Part shown: piece by piece, positions 1-9,462 of the stretch | Layout of the letters: each line of letters begins with the position of its first letter | Numbering within the stretch: the stretch's first letter is position 1 | Assembly (NCBI RefSeq): GCF_900167145.1 | Contig: NZ_FUWG01000005.1 | Span: 62,001-126,000 of the forward strand | Length of the DNA: 64,000 nt | Reading direction: 5' to 3' | Source: Treponema porcinum | GTDB taxonomy: Bacteria; Spirochaetota; Spirochaetia; Treponematales; Treponemataceae | The notes under the pieces: generated by a model | Told to the model about the DNA's origin: nothing | Databases searched by the model: none | Seen by the model: the letters and a program-made list of their open reading frames with translations, nothing else | Translations under genes and position numbers: made by a program

Positions 1-1061
1 ATTTTTTTTGCCGATGAGAACGCCTCTTCCTGAAGCATTGCCGCAGACATAATAATCTTAAATGTTGATGCAGGCGGATAAGTTGCATTTACGGCACGGT
101 TTACCAAAGGCCTGTTTTTTTCATCATTTATAAGAGACTGATAATATTCACCTGCTTCATCTGTATTAAAAATATTCGGATCAAAAAACGGATATGAAAC
201 CATAGCAAGCACCTCGCCTGTAGCAGGTTTCAGAACGACAACAGCCCCTACTCTGTTGCCAAGCGTTTTTTCCGCAAGCGTTTGAATGCGTGTATCAATA
301 GTAAGGATAAGATTTTTTCCCATTTTTGGAGGTTCGACTATAGGAGTATCAGAAAGTACCCTTCCCCGAACGTCTACAGTGCGGCTGGAACGTCCCGGCG
401 TTCCCTGCAAAAGCGAATCGTACTGCTTTTCAATGCCGGTTTTTCCGACGATGCTTTTCTGGGAATATCCCTGATTGTACATAACGTTCATTTCTTCTTT
501 CGTTATATCGCCGACATAGCCTACAACGTGAGAGATAGAGCCGGACTCAACATAGTTGCGGATAGGTTTTGAAATCCAGGAAACGCCCGGCAAGTCAGTT
601 TTATTCTCCGCGATGTTGGAAATAATTGAAAACGGAACGTTTGAGCGTATTTGAACGGTTGCGTATGAACGCCGGATATTCTTCGGAATTTTCTTATCAA
701 TATCGTATTTTGAAATGCCGAGCATAGATGCAAGCTTAGTTACGACAGTATCATACATACCGGAAGGAATTTCTCCCGGCGTAATTTCAACGGCAAACGA
801 TTCTGTATTGATTACCATAGGAAGATTGGCATTGCGGTCAAAAATTTCGCCGCGCTGGGCAGGAATTGTATTTACCTGACTGGAAATCGTCTTTGACTGC
901 GTGCGGTATTCAGCTCCCTGAATGACCTGAAGATAAAAAAGCTGGTAGAAATATACTACAAAGCCGAAAAAAATTAATATTCCCAAAAGAAAAATTCGGG
1001 AAGTTTTATCGAGCGAGCTGCCTTTCCTGAGTCCACGTCCGTTGCGGAATGAAAATGCCAT
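1..1061 (-). CDS. mrdA: Penicillin-binding protein 2, N-terminal part (partial)
   Basis: Peptidoglycan D,D-transpeptidase of the elongation complex, anchored in the inner membrane with its catalytic domain in the periplasm. My translation from the ATG at 1061 gives a basic N-terminus, one membrane segment at about residues 20-40 (IFLLGILIFFGFVVYF), the PBP dimerisation domain (AQRGEIFDRN) and the start of the transpeptidase domain. The active-site serine motif reads PPASTFKIIM (SxxK = STFK) close to the left edge. The start codon overlaps the mreD stop by one base (TGATG), so the two are translationally coupled. About 353 codons are inside the window; the KTG-box end is missing. Its place after mreBCD is the usual shape-operon arrangement, and rodA would be expected just outside. 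PBP2 rather than PBP3 is chosen because of this neighbourhood. Confidence 0.95.
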   Translation of the reverse strand, partial: MAFSFRNGRGLRKGSSLDKTSRIFLLGILIFFGFVVYFYQLFYLQVIQGAEYRTQSKTISSQVNTIPAQRGEIFDRNANLPMVINTESFAVEITPGEIPSGMYDTVVTKLASMLGISKYDIDKKIPKNIRRSYATVQIRSNVPFSIISNIAENKTDLPGVSWISKPIRNYVESGSISHVVGYVGDITKEEMNVMYNQGYSQKSIVGKTGIEKQYDSLLQGTPGRSSRTVDVRGRVLSDTPIVEPPKMGKNLILTIDTRIQTLAEKTLGNRVGAVVVLKPATGEVLAMVSYPFFDPNIFNTDEAGEYYQSLINDEKNRPLVNRAVNATYPPASTFKIIMSAAMLQEEAFSSAKK

Positions 1062-1573
1062 CAGACCTGCTCCTCCGGATGTACGGCAACAAAGCGTCTG
1101 AAAGAATCCATAAGCTTGAATATAAACGGAGCGCACAGCGTATTGGCAAGCAGTTCAAACACAAACTGTACGGAAAACAAATTATATGTATTCACGACAA
1201 GCGGAAAAAATAGCGAAATCAGCCAGATTAAAAAGACTTTCAGCAGCGTAACGGAAAAACCGATTACAGCCGGCATTATAATTCCACGGTACTGTATTGA
1301 TTTTCCTAACCAGCCGGCAGAATATCCGATTATTGTCCTGAAAAGACAGTTAAAGCCGAACGGCGCGCCTGTAAGAAAATCCATAAACAATCCGGAAATA
1401 AATCCGTCAGCCTCGCCAGTCCCGCGTCCGTTCAGCAGGGAAAGATATACGGAACAAAGCAAAAGCAAGTCTGGAACGGCAGGAAGAATAGTAATATTTG
1501 ACAGAATGGCAGTTTCAACAAGAGCAGTACAAAACAAAATAAACGCAGAAATAAAAACAGATTTAGTCATCAT
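1061..1573 (-). CDS. mreD: Rod shape-determining membrane protein MreD
   Basis: Polytopic inner-membrane protein of the cell-elongation complex, linking MreB and MreC with the PBP2/RodA synthases. The 170 residues are almost wholly hydrophobic and contain about five membrane segments (for example SVFISAFILFCTALVETAIL at the N-terminus). Length is normal for MreD. The start ATGATG overlaps the mreC stop by four bases, and the stop overlaps the mrdA start, so mreC, mreD and mrdA read as one coupled unit. MreD sequences diverge strongly; the call rests on size, topology and position between mreC and mrdA. Confidence 0.9.
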   Translation of the reverse strand: MMTKSVFISAFILFCTALVETAILSNITILPAVPDLLLLCSVYLSLLNGRGTGEADGFISGLFMDFLTGAPFGFNCLFRTIIGYSAGWLGKSIQYRGIIMPAVIGFSVTLLKVFLIWLISLFFPLVVNTYNLFSVQFVFELLANTLCAPFIFKLMDSFRRFVAVHPEEQV

Positions 1574-2439
1574 TCTTTCCTTGAATCATTAATTTCACGC
1601 ATATTAACGACAACAACATTTTCAAGCCGTGAAAAATCAATAACAGGCGTAAGTTCTATATCCAAAGAAGAATTATACTCAACTATAGTAATCTTCGATA
1701 TTGTTCCCAACGGCAAATCCCTCATATAATTGCTGTTCTCGCCGGAAGTTACGACAACATCACCGTAATGAAGTTCGTCAAGTACCCGTTTCCTGATGTA
1801 TTTCATAGAAAGATTTGCATTCTGATTGCCGTTTCCGGAAACAAGTCCCAGGTCACGGGTATTCTGAATACGGGCAGAAACAGTACAGTTCAGATTATAT
1901 ACAGGCATTACGATGCTTGTATATTTTCCTACCTGTATGATTTTTCCAACAAGCCCGGAAGTTCCGTTCTGACAGGCAATGACCGGCATATTCTTTCTTA
2001 TTCCGGCGGCACTGCCTTTGTTTATCGTAAGGAAAGCATACAGATTATCTGTATCTCTGGAAATAATCTGCGCCGGATAATTCTTTTCCTCTAAAGAATT
2101 TGAAAAATCAAGCTGCTCTTTCAACCGTTCGTTTTCTTTGCGAATTTCTGCATTCGACCGCTGCATCTGCTCGTAATTTTCAAGCTTTTTGGAAAGTTCG
2201 TCGTATTCCTTCCGGAGTTTTGCAAGCTCGTGCGCAGCTGTAAATACATCTGTAATACCTGTTGCAACGGAATGTACCTGACGTTCGACGGAAGATAAAA
2301 CGGAAAAACCGACAGTCTTTACATTTATGACAAAACTGCCGGAGCTGAATGCCAGCATAACGCCTGAGATTAAAACAAGAAGCAGCAGGATAAATTCCTG
2401 CAATTTGAATGAAAAAGACGATCTTCTTTTTGCAGCCAT
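1570..2439 (-). CDS. mreC: Cell shape-determining protein MreC
   Basis: Bitopic periplasmic scaffold that couples cytoplasmic MreB to PBP2. The 289 residues begin with a short basic cytoplasmic tail, one membrane helix at about 14-36 (EFILLLLVLISGVMLAF), a coiled coil at about 70-115 (ELAKLRKEYDELSKKLENYE) and the MreC beta-domain (AQIISRDTDNLYAFLTINKG, SGLVGKIIQVGKYTSIVMPV). The order of domains and the length match the family. It follows mreB after 6 bases and overlaps mreD by 4. Confidence 0.95.
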   Translation of the reverse strand: MAAKRRSSFSFKLQEFILLLLVLISGVMLAFSSGSFVINVKTVGFSVLSSVERQVHSVATGITDVFTAAHELAKLRKEYDELSKKLENYEQMQRSNAEIRKENERLKEQLDFSNSLEEKNYPAQIISRDTDNLYAFLTINKGSAAGIRKNMPVIACQNGTSGLVGKIIQVGKYTSIVMPVYNLNCTVSARIQNTRDLGLVSGNGNQNANLSMKYIRKRVLDELHYGDVVVTSGENSNYMRDLPLGTISKITIVEYNSSLDIELTPVIDFSRLENVVVVNMREINDSRKE

Positions 2440-2445
2440 ATTATT

Positions 2446-3483
2446 CTAATCGTTCAGACTGTCGTAAACAGAACGGTCTGTAGACATATCCTTAAACAGC
2501 TCAAAAGCCTGTCCCGCACCAAGCGCAACACATTCCAGCGGATTTTCAACAAGAATGACAGGAACGCCTGTTTCTTTTGAAATAAGTTTCGGAAGTCCTT
2601 TAAGCATAGAACCGCCGCCTGTCATAACTATACCGCAGTCAATAATATCAGAAGCAAGCTCCGGCGGAGTCTGGCTGATAACGTTCTTGATTTCCTCAAC
2701 GATAAGGCGTACAGGCTCTTTGAGTGCTTCACGAACTTCTACACTGTCAATTTCAAGGCGGCGCGGAAGACCGGTAATTGCATCAGTTCCCTTCAGTTCC
2801 ATTTTTTCAATAGTTTTGTCCGGCGCTGCGTTTCCAATCTGAATTTTCAGGCGTTCTGCAGCCTGGTGGCTTATAATAAGGTTATGAACGCTCTTTACGT
2901 GCTTTACAAGCGCCTCATTGAACTTATCGCCGCCTACGCGTATTGAACTGGTAACTACCATTCCGCCCAAAGAAATAACGGAGATTTCGGCAGTTCCGCC
3001 GCCAATATCACAAATCATATGACCAGCCGGCTCAAAAATTGGGATTTTTGCACCGATTGCCGCCGCCTTGGATTCTTCTATCACTTCAACTTCCTTTGCG
3101 CCGGCTTTAAGCGCAGCCTCAATAACAGCGCGCCTCTCTACGTCCGTAACGCAGGAAGGAATACCGATTTTCATACGGGTAGATTTTATAATCTGATGCT
3201 TCGGCGTAATTTTCTGAATAAAATATTTAATCATACGCTCGCAACTGTCTATGTCAGAAATGACGCCGTCTGCCAGCGGTCTGATGGCAATAATGTTGCT
3301 CGGCGTTTTTTCAAGCATATTCTTTGCCTCTGAACCAACAGCAAGAATACGCTTCGTGCCTTTTTCAACTGCTACTACAGAAGGCTCGTCTATAACAATT
3401 CCTTTTCCCCGAACATAAATCAGCGTGTTACATGTTCCCAGATCAATTCCAATATCAGTCGAAAATCTGTCAAAAAATCCCAT
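2446..3483 (-). CDS. mreB: Rod shape-determining actin homologue MreB
   Basis: Bacterial actin that forms membrane-associated filaments and directs lateral wall synthesis. At 345 residues it has normal length. Visible motifs: an N-terminal amphipathic start (MGFFDRF), phosphate-1 loop DIGIDLGTCNTLIYVRG, the phosphate-2 segment CDIGGGTAEISVISLGG near the middle, and the adenosine-binding MTGGGSMLKGLP near the C-terminus. It heads the mreBCD-mrdA block and lies 21 bases downstream of the TPR protein gene, so it may be co-transcribed with the upstream genes. I see no separate strong promoter in the short gap. Confidence 0.97.
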   Translation of the reverse strand: MGFFDRFSTDIGIDLGTCNTLIYVRGKGIVIDEPSVVAVEKGTKRILAVGSEAKNMLEKTPSNIIAIRPLADGVISDIDSCERMIKYFIQKITPKHQIIKSTRMKIGIPSCVTDVERRAVIEAALKAGAKEVEVIEESKAAAIGAKIPIFEPAGHMICDIGGGTAEISVISLGGMVVTSSIRVGGDKFNEALVKHVKSVHNLIISHQAAERLKIQIGNAAPDKTIEKMELKGTDAITGLPRRLEIDSVEVREALKEPVRLIVEEIKNVISQTPPELASDIIDCGIVMTGGGSMLKGLPKLISKETGVPVILVENPLECVALGAGQAFELFKDMSTDRSVYDSLND

Positions 3484-3504
3484 AAATCCTCCCGGATTTT
3501 ATAA

Positions 3505-4452
3505 CTACTTATAATTTGCCATTTTTTCCAAGGAAAGTGAATGATTAACCTGAACACGAAGCGCCTTTCGCCACTCCGCACGGGCTTTCACCAGATCACC
3601 TTGTTTTTCATATATTACGCCAAGACCGTAGAATGCATCAGCAGAATTTTGATTTTTTTTCAAAATTCCTTCGAATTCCCTGCGGGCTTCGTCATAATTT
3701 TTCTCATCAATATAAATCGTTCCAAGAAGATTCATACTTTTCAGTACCAAATCGTCATCGGAAGATTCATTTTTTATGCGGAACAGATACTGCTTTGCAG
3801 CAGTAGCCTGCCCTGCCTTGTAATACTGTTCCGCAATGGAAAGCAGCAGGGAGTCCGACTCGCGGACAAGCAGAGCCTCCGTAAAAGCAGCGATGCTCTC
3901 CATATAGTTTCCAAGCGCCGCATAGCATAACCCCCTGTATTCAGCAGCATCATCAGCCTTGTAGCCGTGCTCCTTTGCCAGGGTAAGATATTTTAGCGCT
4001 AAATCAGCATAATAGTAAGAAGTAATTGTATTCTTATAAAAATATGCCTTTCCCAGCATATATTCAATCTGTGGACGAACCTGTTTTCCGGCCTTGTACA
4101 GGGCAATCCGCATACTGCTTATAGCTTCATCAAGATACCCCTGCGCAAGAGAAGTATCAGTCTGGGCAACTGCAAGATAAAAACTTGCATAGCCGTGATA
4201 TATAAGGACTGTGCCATCATACGGCCTGTCCTGCAAAATCTGACGGCTTACCTCATATATGGAAGGATAATCATACGTTTTCCATTTTTCAATAAGGGCA
4301 ACAACAGACGGAGTATTCGATAAATGCCGGTGAACAGTCCTTACTGTAATAACGACGGCAGAAACAACAGTTAAAGATATAAAAAAAGCGATTATCAAAA
4401 AAGGTACGAGCCTGCTTTTTTTCCTTACAATGTTACTGCCGGTTAATTTCAT
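3505..4452 (-). CDS. TPR-repeat membrane-anchored protein
   Basis: Function unknown. The 315-residue product has a basic start, one membrane helix at about 16-38 (LVPFLIIAFFISLTVVSAVV) and then tetratricopeptide-like helical repeats to the end, for example EYRGLCYAALGNYMESIAAF and SADAFYGLGVIYEKQGDLVK. It is therefore probably an inner-membrane protein with a periplasmic TPR domain for protein-protein contacts. It sits between rnpB and mreB on the same strand, and this position suggests, without proving, a role tied to the shape machinery. No catalytic motif is seen. Confidence 0.8.
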   Translation of the reverse strand: MKLTGSNIVRKKSRLVPFLIIAFFISLTVVSAVVITVRTVHRHLSNTPSVVALIEKWKTYDYPSIYEVSRQILQDRPYDGTVLIYHGYASFYLAVAQTDTSLAQGYLDEAISSMRIALYKAGKQVRPQIEYMLGKAYFYKNTITSYYYADLALKYLTLAKEHGYKADDAAEYRGLCYAALGNYMESIAAFTEALLVRESDSLLLSIAEQYYKAGQATAAKQYLFRIKNESSDDDLVLKSMNLLGTIYIDEKNYDEARREFEGILKKNQNSADAFYGLGVIYEKQGDLVKARAEWRKALRVQVNHSLSLEKMANYK

Positions 4453-4478
4453 TCCAAACCCTAACTATCCTAAAAAAA

Positions 4479-4871
4479 CAGACGGGACGATAAGCCGGGT
4501 TCTGTCATCGTTTTACAACGACATAACCATCTATCCGAATTGCCTGTTACCAGACAACTTTAGCAATTTACCCGAAGCGTACAAGTCGGAATACTCAAGC
4601 TTCTGCTTAATCTTGCTCCAAATGAGGTTTACACTGCTGCACCTGTTACCAGCTGCACGGTAGTCTCTTACACTGCCATTTCACCCTTACCTGAATAATC
4701 AGGCGGTTTATTTTCTGTTGCACTGTCTGTCGTTTTCGGGGATATACAAGAAATTATGTATCTGCCTGAAAACGCCCGGTCATTATCCGGCATTTTTTCC
4801 GAAGGAGCCCGGACTTTACCTCACGGCAGTTTCATATCATCATAAAATGCCGCGCGGTTATATCCCGTCTG
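4479..4871 (-). ncRNA. rnpB: RNase P RNA (bacterial class A)
   Basis: Catalytic RNA of ribonuclease P, which matures tRNA 5' ends. On the minus strand the 5' conserved block GAGGTAAAGTCCGGGCTCC (a variant of the usual GAGGAAAGTCCGGGCT) and the 3' block ACAGAACCCGGCTTATCG are both present. The ends are set by helix P1: CAGACGGGA at the 5' end pairs perfectly with TCCCGTCTG at the 3' end, giving about 393 nt. The 3' arm is followed at once by seven U residues (4472-4478). It fills the whole gap between the zinc-ribbon gene and the TPR gene. The exact mature ends are inferred from P1. Confidence 0.95.
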
Positions 4872-4880
4872 CATAATTAC

Positions 4881-5768
4881 CTATTCTTCAGAATCTTCTT
4901 CAAACTCATCTCCGTCATCACCGGAAACATCATCCTCGGAAGATTCGTCCTCATCCATAAACTCGTTCTCTTCATCATATTCTTCGTCATCAGCAAAGTC
5001 ATCATCCAGATCGGCAAGACTTCCAGAATCATTGAAGAATGTTTCCTGAGAATCATCATCAGACTGTTCATAGAACAAAATGCGGCTGCAATACGGACAG
5101 AACAGGATTTTCTCGCCCACGTGAACTTCATTTGCAAACTGCGCAGGAAGAATCATATGGCATCCGGTACATACACCGTTCTTTACGGCAACAATACCTT
5201 CTGAATTGCGCTGGATAATTCTCTGGAACTTAAACAGGATTTCCTGATCAAGACCAGGAACGATTCCTTCTTCCTGCTTTCCCAGTTCATCAAGTTCAGT
5301 TTTATACGTATTTATCTGATTGTTCAGAGTTTCCTTGCTGGTATTCAAGTCATTTTCCTGAGAAGCAATCATAGCTTCTGTGGATTTTATAATGTCATCC
5401 AGTTCAGCAAGTGTTTTTTCTTCTTTCTGAAGGCTCTTGCGAAGTTCAGCTTCTTTCAAAGAAGCTTCTGAAATCTGCTTGTCAAGCGCCTCATATTCAC
5501 GGTGAGTCGTAATTGTGTCCATATTCTTCTCACCTTCTTCACGAGTCCTTACAGCAGTTTCAAGTTCAGCCTTTATTGAAAGGACAGACTCCTTTACCGC
5601 CTCATACTCCTTGCTTTTTTCAATAAACTCTTTCTTAAGTTTTGAAAGAAGTTCATCCTGTGAAGTCAACTGTTTCGGCGCTTCATCTATTTTTGCCTCA
5701 AGCTCATATTTTCTACCCAATATAACCTGAAGGCTCTTCAATTTTTCAAAAACTTCTGTGGTAACCAT
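4881..5768 (-). CDS. Zinc-ribbon coiled-coil protein (CT398/DUF164-like)
   Basis: The 295-residue product has a long coiled coil at about 10-175 (for example ELRKSLQKEEKTLAELDDII) followed by a C4 zinc ribbon with CTGC and, 23 residues later, CPYC. This is the layout of the C4-type zinc-ribbon family (Pfam zf-RING_7), whose role is not firmly known but which has been tied to nucleic-acid and flagellar or secretion functions. The last 60 residues are a strongly acidic tail of Asp and Glu. The gene lies between rpoD and rnpB, and a good promoter is visible at 5802-5830. The start has an AGGAACGGG Shine-Dalgarno-like stretch before the ATG. Confidence 0.85.
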   Translation of the reverse strand: MVTTEVFEKLKSLQVILGRKYELEAKIDEAPKQLTSQDELLSKLKKEFIEKSKEYEAVKESVLSIKAELETAVRTREEGEKNMDTITTHREYEALDKQISEASLKEAELRKSLQKEEKTLAELDDIIKSTEAMIASQENDLNTSKETLNNQINTYKTELDELGKQEEGIVPGLDQEILFKFQRIIQRNSEGIVAVKNGVCTGCHMILPAQFANEVHVGEKILFCPYCSRILFYEQSDDDSQETFFNDSGSLADLDDDFADDEEYDEENEFMDEDESSEDDVSGDDGDEFEEDSEE

Positions 5769-5801
5769 TTCCCGTTCCTTATAAATCTGTTGTATCTTTT
5801 A

Positions 5802-5830
5802 TTTATATAGTAAAATACGATTTCTGTCTA
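5802..5830 (-). promoter_or_regulatory. Sigma70-type promoter for the zinc-ribbon gene
   Basis: On the minus strand TAGACA and TATAAA are separated by exactly 17 bases, 34 bases before the ATG at 5768. It lies in the gap after rpoD. Confidence 0.55.
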
Positions 5831-5837
5831 TAAAACA

Positions 5838-7652
5838 TCAGGTTTCTATATAATCCCGAAGTCCGTTCGCACGGCGCGGATGCCGGAGGCGCCTTAATGC
5901 CTTTGCCTCAATCTGGCGGATACGCTCGCGCGTTACGTTGAAGTAAAGACCGACTTCCTCAAGCGTAAGGGAATAACCGTCGTCAAGACCAAAGCGCATT
6001 TTAAGAACTTCCTGCTCCCTTGGAGGAAGAGTACTCAGAACCTCGCGCAGCTGCTCCTGAAGAAGCGTATATGCCGTCTGCGTAGCCGGATTTTCGACTT
6101 CCTTATCCTCAATGAAATCTCCCAATGACGAATCTTCTTCCTCTCCGATAGGAGTTTCCAGAGAAATAGGCTCGCGCGCAACATTCTTAACCTGCTTTAC
6201 GCGTGCCAGAGGCCATCCAAGCTGCTGTGCAATCTCTTCATCAGTTGGTTCACGCCCAAGTTTCTGCATAAGCTGACGGCTCTCGCGCACAACCTTGTTT
6301 ATCTGCTCAATCATATGCACAGGAACACGGATAGTGCGCGCCTGATCAGAAATTGAACGCGTAATTGCCTGACGAATCCACCAGGTAGCATAGGTAGAGA
6401 ATTTAAATCCCTTGCGGTATTCAAATTTTTCTACAGCCTTGATAAGACCGATGTTTCCTTCCTGAACAAGGTCAAAGAACTGAAGTCCGCGGTTAGTATA
6501 TTTTTTAGCAATAGAAACAACAAGACGAAGGTTTGCATTGATAAGCTTGTTCTTAGCCTGCTCCATCATACGCGCACCGCGTTTGATTTCCTTTGCCTTT
6601 TCAAGAATATCGTCAATAGTATTTTCAAATTCGTATTCAAGACGATGAAGCTTGCGGTCTATTTTCTGAATTTGCGTATAAATCTCGCGGATATCATCAG
6701 TCGTCATATTAAGTTCTGCCTCAAGCTTGGCAGATTCCGACCTGATGGAAATGCGGCGTCCAAGACGTCGAAGCTCTCCTGTACCGGAAATCCTGAGCTC
6801 CTTCATCTTTTTTTCCTGCTTCTGATGATATTCATCTATTTTCTGGGTAGCTTCTGCAAATTTCTGAGTAAATTTATCAAGTTCCTCTGTCTGAATGTCA
6901 ATGTGCTGAAGTCCCGGCTGAATTTTTGCCCTGAGCTCGACAAGCTGCGGATCTTCAAAAATCCTGCCAGTCTGATTTGCCTCGAACATCTGCTTTTTAA
7001 GCATCATATACTGCTTCATCTCAGGAAGAACCGGCTTGATGTATTCACTGTAGCAGCTTCTAAGGCGGCGTTTTTCTGCCATCTCTTCGTTTATTTCCTT
7101 ACGCGGTCTTCCAGGTTCGTGTATGTCTATACGCGTAAAAGCTTTCTGCGCAACCGCAAAAAACTCAGGAATCATAATGCCTGAATTAAGGATAACATTT
7201 TTTATAATGTTCTTGCCGTCTTCCATCTTCTTGGAAAGAAAAACTTCCTGTTCGGCAGTCAGCAGATTTTCTTTTCCGATTTCACGAAGATACAGGCGGA
7301 TTGGATCATCTACATTTGATTCCTTATCGCCGTTTACAAGTTTTCCCCTGACATCCGGAATTTTCTCGGCATCTTCATCTTCTACAACATCATCTCCGTC
7401 ATCAAGCAGAGCCTCGTCGGCAACGTCATCCTCATCATCAGCGACAACATCGTCCTGTTCGTCCTCATCAACAAGACCAGATTCTATTATTTCGACATGC
7501 TGCTGCGCCAGAAGTCCAAGAACTTCCTCCATCGCAGGTGAATTGACAAAATCCGGACCAACAAGATCTGAAATTTCATCGTATGTAATGCCGGGTTTCC
7601 CCTTTGCATAATCCAAAATTTTTTGAATAAAAGGATTCTGTTCCTGATCCAT
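5838..7652 (-). CDS. rpoD: RNA polymerase primary sigma factor (sigma70 family)
   Basis: Housekeeping sigma factor. In its 604 residues I see region 1.1 (about 1-60), a very acidic linker of Asp/Glu (about 62-98), region 1.2 ([20 protein letters not shown]), a non-conserved region of about 200 residues, region 2 with the -10 recognition helix ([20 protein letters not shown]), region 3 and region 4 with the helix-turn-helix ([20 protein letters not shown]). The size is like E. coli RpoD. It follows dnaG by 25 bases, as in the classic macromolecular-synthesis operon, but mltG rather than rpsU precedes dnaG here. Confidence 0.97.
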   Translation of the reverse strand: MDQEQNPFIQKILDYAKGKPGITYDEISDLVGPDFVNSPAMEEVLGLLAQQHVEIIESGLVDEDEQDDVVADDEDDVADEALLDDGDDVVEDEDAEKIPDVRGKLVNGDKESNVDDPIRLYLREIGKENLLTAEQEVFLSKKMEDGKNIIKNVILNSGIMIPEFFAVAQKAFTRIDIHEPGRPRKEINEEMAEKRRLRSCYSEYIKPVLPEMKQYMMLKKQMFEANQTGRIFEDPQLVELRAKIQPGLQHIDIQTEELDKFTQKFAEATQKIDEYHQKQEKKMKELRISGTGELRRLGRRISIRSESAKLEAELNMTTDDIREIYTQIQKIDRKLHRLEYEFENTIDDILEKAKEIKRGARMMEQAKNKLINANLRLVVSIAKKYTNRGLQFFDLVQEGNIGLIKAVEKFEYRKGFKFSTYATWWIRQAITRSISDQARTIRVPVHMIEQINKVVRESRQLMQKLGREPTDEEIAQQLGWPLARVKQVKNVAREPISLETPIGEEEDSSLGDFIEDKEVENPATQTAYTLLQEQLREVLSTLPPREQEVLKMRFGLDDGYSLTLEEVGLYFNVTRERIRQIEAKALRRLRHPRRANGLRDYIET

Positions 7653-7677
7653 TACTGCACACCTTTTTTACCGTAAA

Positions 7678-9462
7678 TTACTGAAGGAGCTTTCTGTCAA
7701 TCTCCATTTTTTCCCTAAGGATTTCGCGCAGCTGCTCTTTGTCATCGGCAGTTACCGGAGATAAATGGCGCAGACGCTCCATCAAAACATTCCGCCGGCG
7801 CTCAAGACTTCTTCGCTTTATCATCCGGATTGAATCCTGTACTGCATTTCCGGTATTATCCCTGTACTCGCCTAATGACACAACGCTTGTTATCAAGTCG
7901 GCAAGACGACCGTCCTCGCAGCGATTCAATACCCCTGTTAAAGACAAAGAATTATCCTTGAAACACTCCTCAAGAATAGTAAAAAGCTGTTTGGCTGAAA
8001 AATCTTCAAAATCGTCTGCAGAAAGCTCCGCACGCATCATTTTATACTTATCTAAGTCGGCCATTACTGCCAGTACGCTGCGAAGTTCGGCTGTTAGTTT
8101 TATTTTTTGCGGCTGAGAAGACGCAGATGGCTGCCGGTTATTCAAACGTTCATGGGCTTTCTCACGATTCAGAAAATCTCTTTTTACGGCCTCCGGCTTT
8201 AGATTGAATGCCTGACACAGTTGCTCAAGACACGATTCTTTTTGTATATCTGACTGTAACGCATCTACATAGGTAAAAAAAGCAAGGGATGCTTTAGTTT
8301 TACCTTCAGGAGTATCCACAGAATACTCCGAGCCTAGTTTAGATAATAAAAAGTCGCTATCCAATATAGCATTGGATACGGCATTTGTCAATGCTTCTGC
8401 GCCATAATTTATCATTATTTCCGCAGGATCTTTTCCGCCTACAAGCTGTATTATGCGCACGGTAATTCCGGCACGGCGAAGCATAAGCATTGCACGCATC
8501 GTAGCTTTCTGCCCTGCGCCGTCCGCATCAAAAGAAAGCAGGACTTCATCAGTAAACGGACGGACAAGACGTACCTGTTCATCAGTAAGTGCAGTTCCAA
8601 GAGGAGCGACGGCATATTCAATTCCGCACTGGTGGTAGGCAATGCAGTCCATATACCCTTCGCAAAAAATAACTTTTTTATTTTCTTTTATGGCCTTTTT
8701 TGCAAAATTGAACGCATAAAGCGTTTCGCCTTTTTTATACTGAATTAAATCACCGGAATTCAGGTATTTCGGACTGTTCGGGTCATTGTCAAGCTGCCTT
8801 CCTCCAAACGCAACAACCTGTCCGCGCCTGTTGAAAATCGGAAACATAAGCCGGTTTGAAAAAAAAGCCGTGTCCTGATATTTTTTGCTGAAAAGTCCGC
8901 TTCCGCCAAGAAATTCCGGACTGAAATTTTTTCCCAGAAGAAATTTTTTCAGCCAGTGACGGTCTGCCGGCGCAAAACCAAGCTTGAATTTCTGTATCGT
9001 TTTCTCGGAAAGTCCGCGCTTTGTAATATATTCAAGAGCCGGCTTTCCCTGCTCCGTTTCCGTAAGCAGATAATGAAACATCGATGCAGTCCGTTCGTAC
9101 AAGTCAATGTATTCTTCCGAAAGCTTAAGTTTCGGATCTGGAGCAGGCTGAGAATAACCCGATTCATACTTCACCTCTACGCCGGAACGCTTTGCCAGAA
9201 ACAGAATTGCATCCGCATAAGAAAGCTTTTCCTGCTCCATAATAAATTTTATGACATCACCGCCTGCGTGACAGGAAAAACAGTAATAAAACCGCTTGTC
9301 CGGCTCAATATGGAACGACGGCGTTTTTTCATTATGAAACGGACAGCAGCCCCAGTAGTCTTTTCCGCGCGGCTCAAGTTTGGTGTACTCGCCGATAAGG
9401 CTTACAATGTCAGTTGCATTCTGCACAGCCTCTATCGTTTCTTTTGATATGAAGGATGCCAT
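7678..9462 (-). CDS. dnaG: DNA primase
   Basis: Synthesises RNA primers at the replication fork with DnaB helicase. The 594-residue product starts with the CHC2 zinc finger (Cys40, His43, Cys61, Cys64; CCPFHNEKTPSF and CFSCHAGG), then the RNA polymerase core (FGGRQLDNDPNSPKYLNSG), the TOPRIM fold (FCEGYMDCIAYHQCG and LSFDADGAGQKA) and a helical C-terminal helicase-interaction region. It overlaps the mltG stop by one base and precedes rpoD. The dnaB helicase is in the same window at 28-29 kb. Confidence 0.96.
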   Translation of the reverse strand: MASFISKETIEAVQNATDIVSLIGEYTKLEPRGKDYWGCCPFHNEKTPSFHIEPDKRFYYCFSCHAGGDVIKFIMEQEKLSYADAILFLAKRSGVEVKYESGYSQPAPDPKLKLSEEYIDLYERTASMFHYLLTETEQGKPALEYITKRGLSEKTIQKFKLGFAPADRHWLKKFLLGKNFSPEFLGGSGLFSKKYQDTAFFSNRLMFPIFNRRGQVVAFGGRQLDNDPNSPKYLNSGDLIQYKKGETLYAFNFAKKAIKENKKVIFCEGYMDCIAYHQCGIEYAVAPLGTALTDEQVRLVRPFTDEVLLSFDADGAGQKATMRAMLMLRRAGITVRIIQLVGGKDPAEIMINYGAEALTNAVSNAILDSDFLLSKLGSEYSVDTPEGKTKASLAFFTYVDALQSDIQKESCLEQLCQAFNLKPEAVKRDFLNREKAHERLNNRQPSASSQPQKIKLTAELRSVLAVMADLDKYKMMRAELSADDFEDFSAKQLFTILEECFKDNSLSLTGVLNRCEDGRLADLITSVVSLGEYRDNTGNAVQDSIRMIKRRSLERRRNVLMERLRHLSPVTADDKEQLREILREKMEIDRKLLQ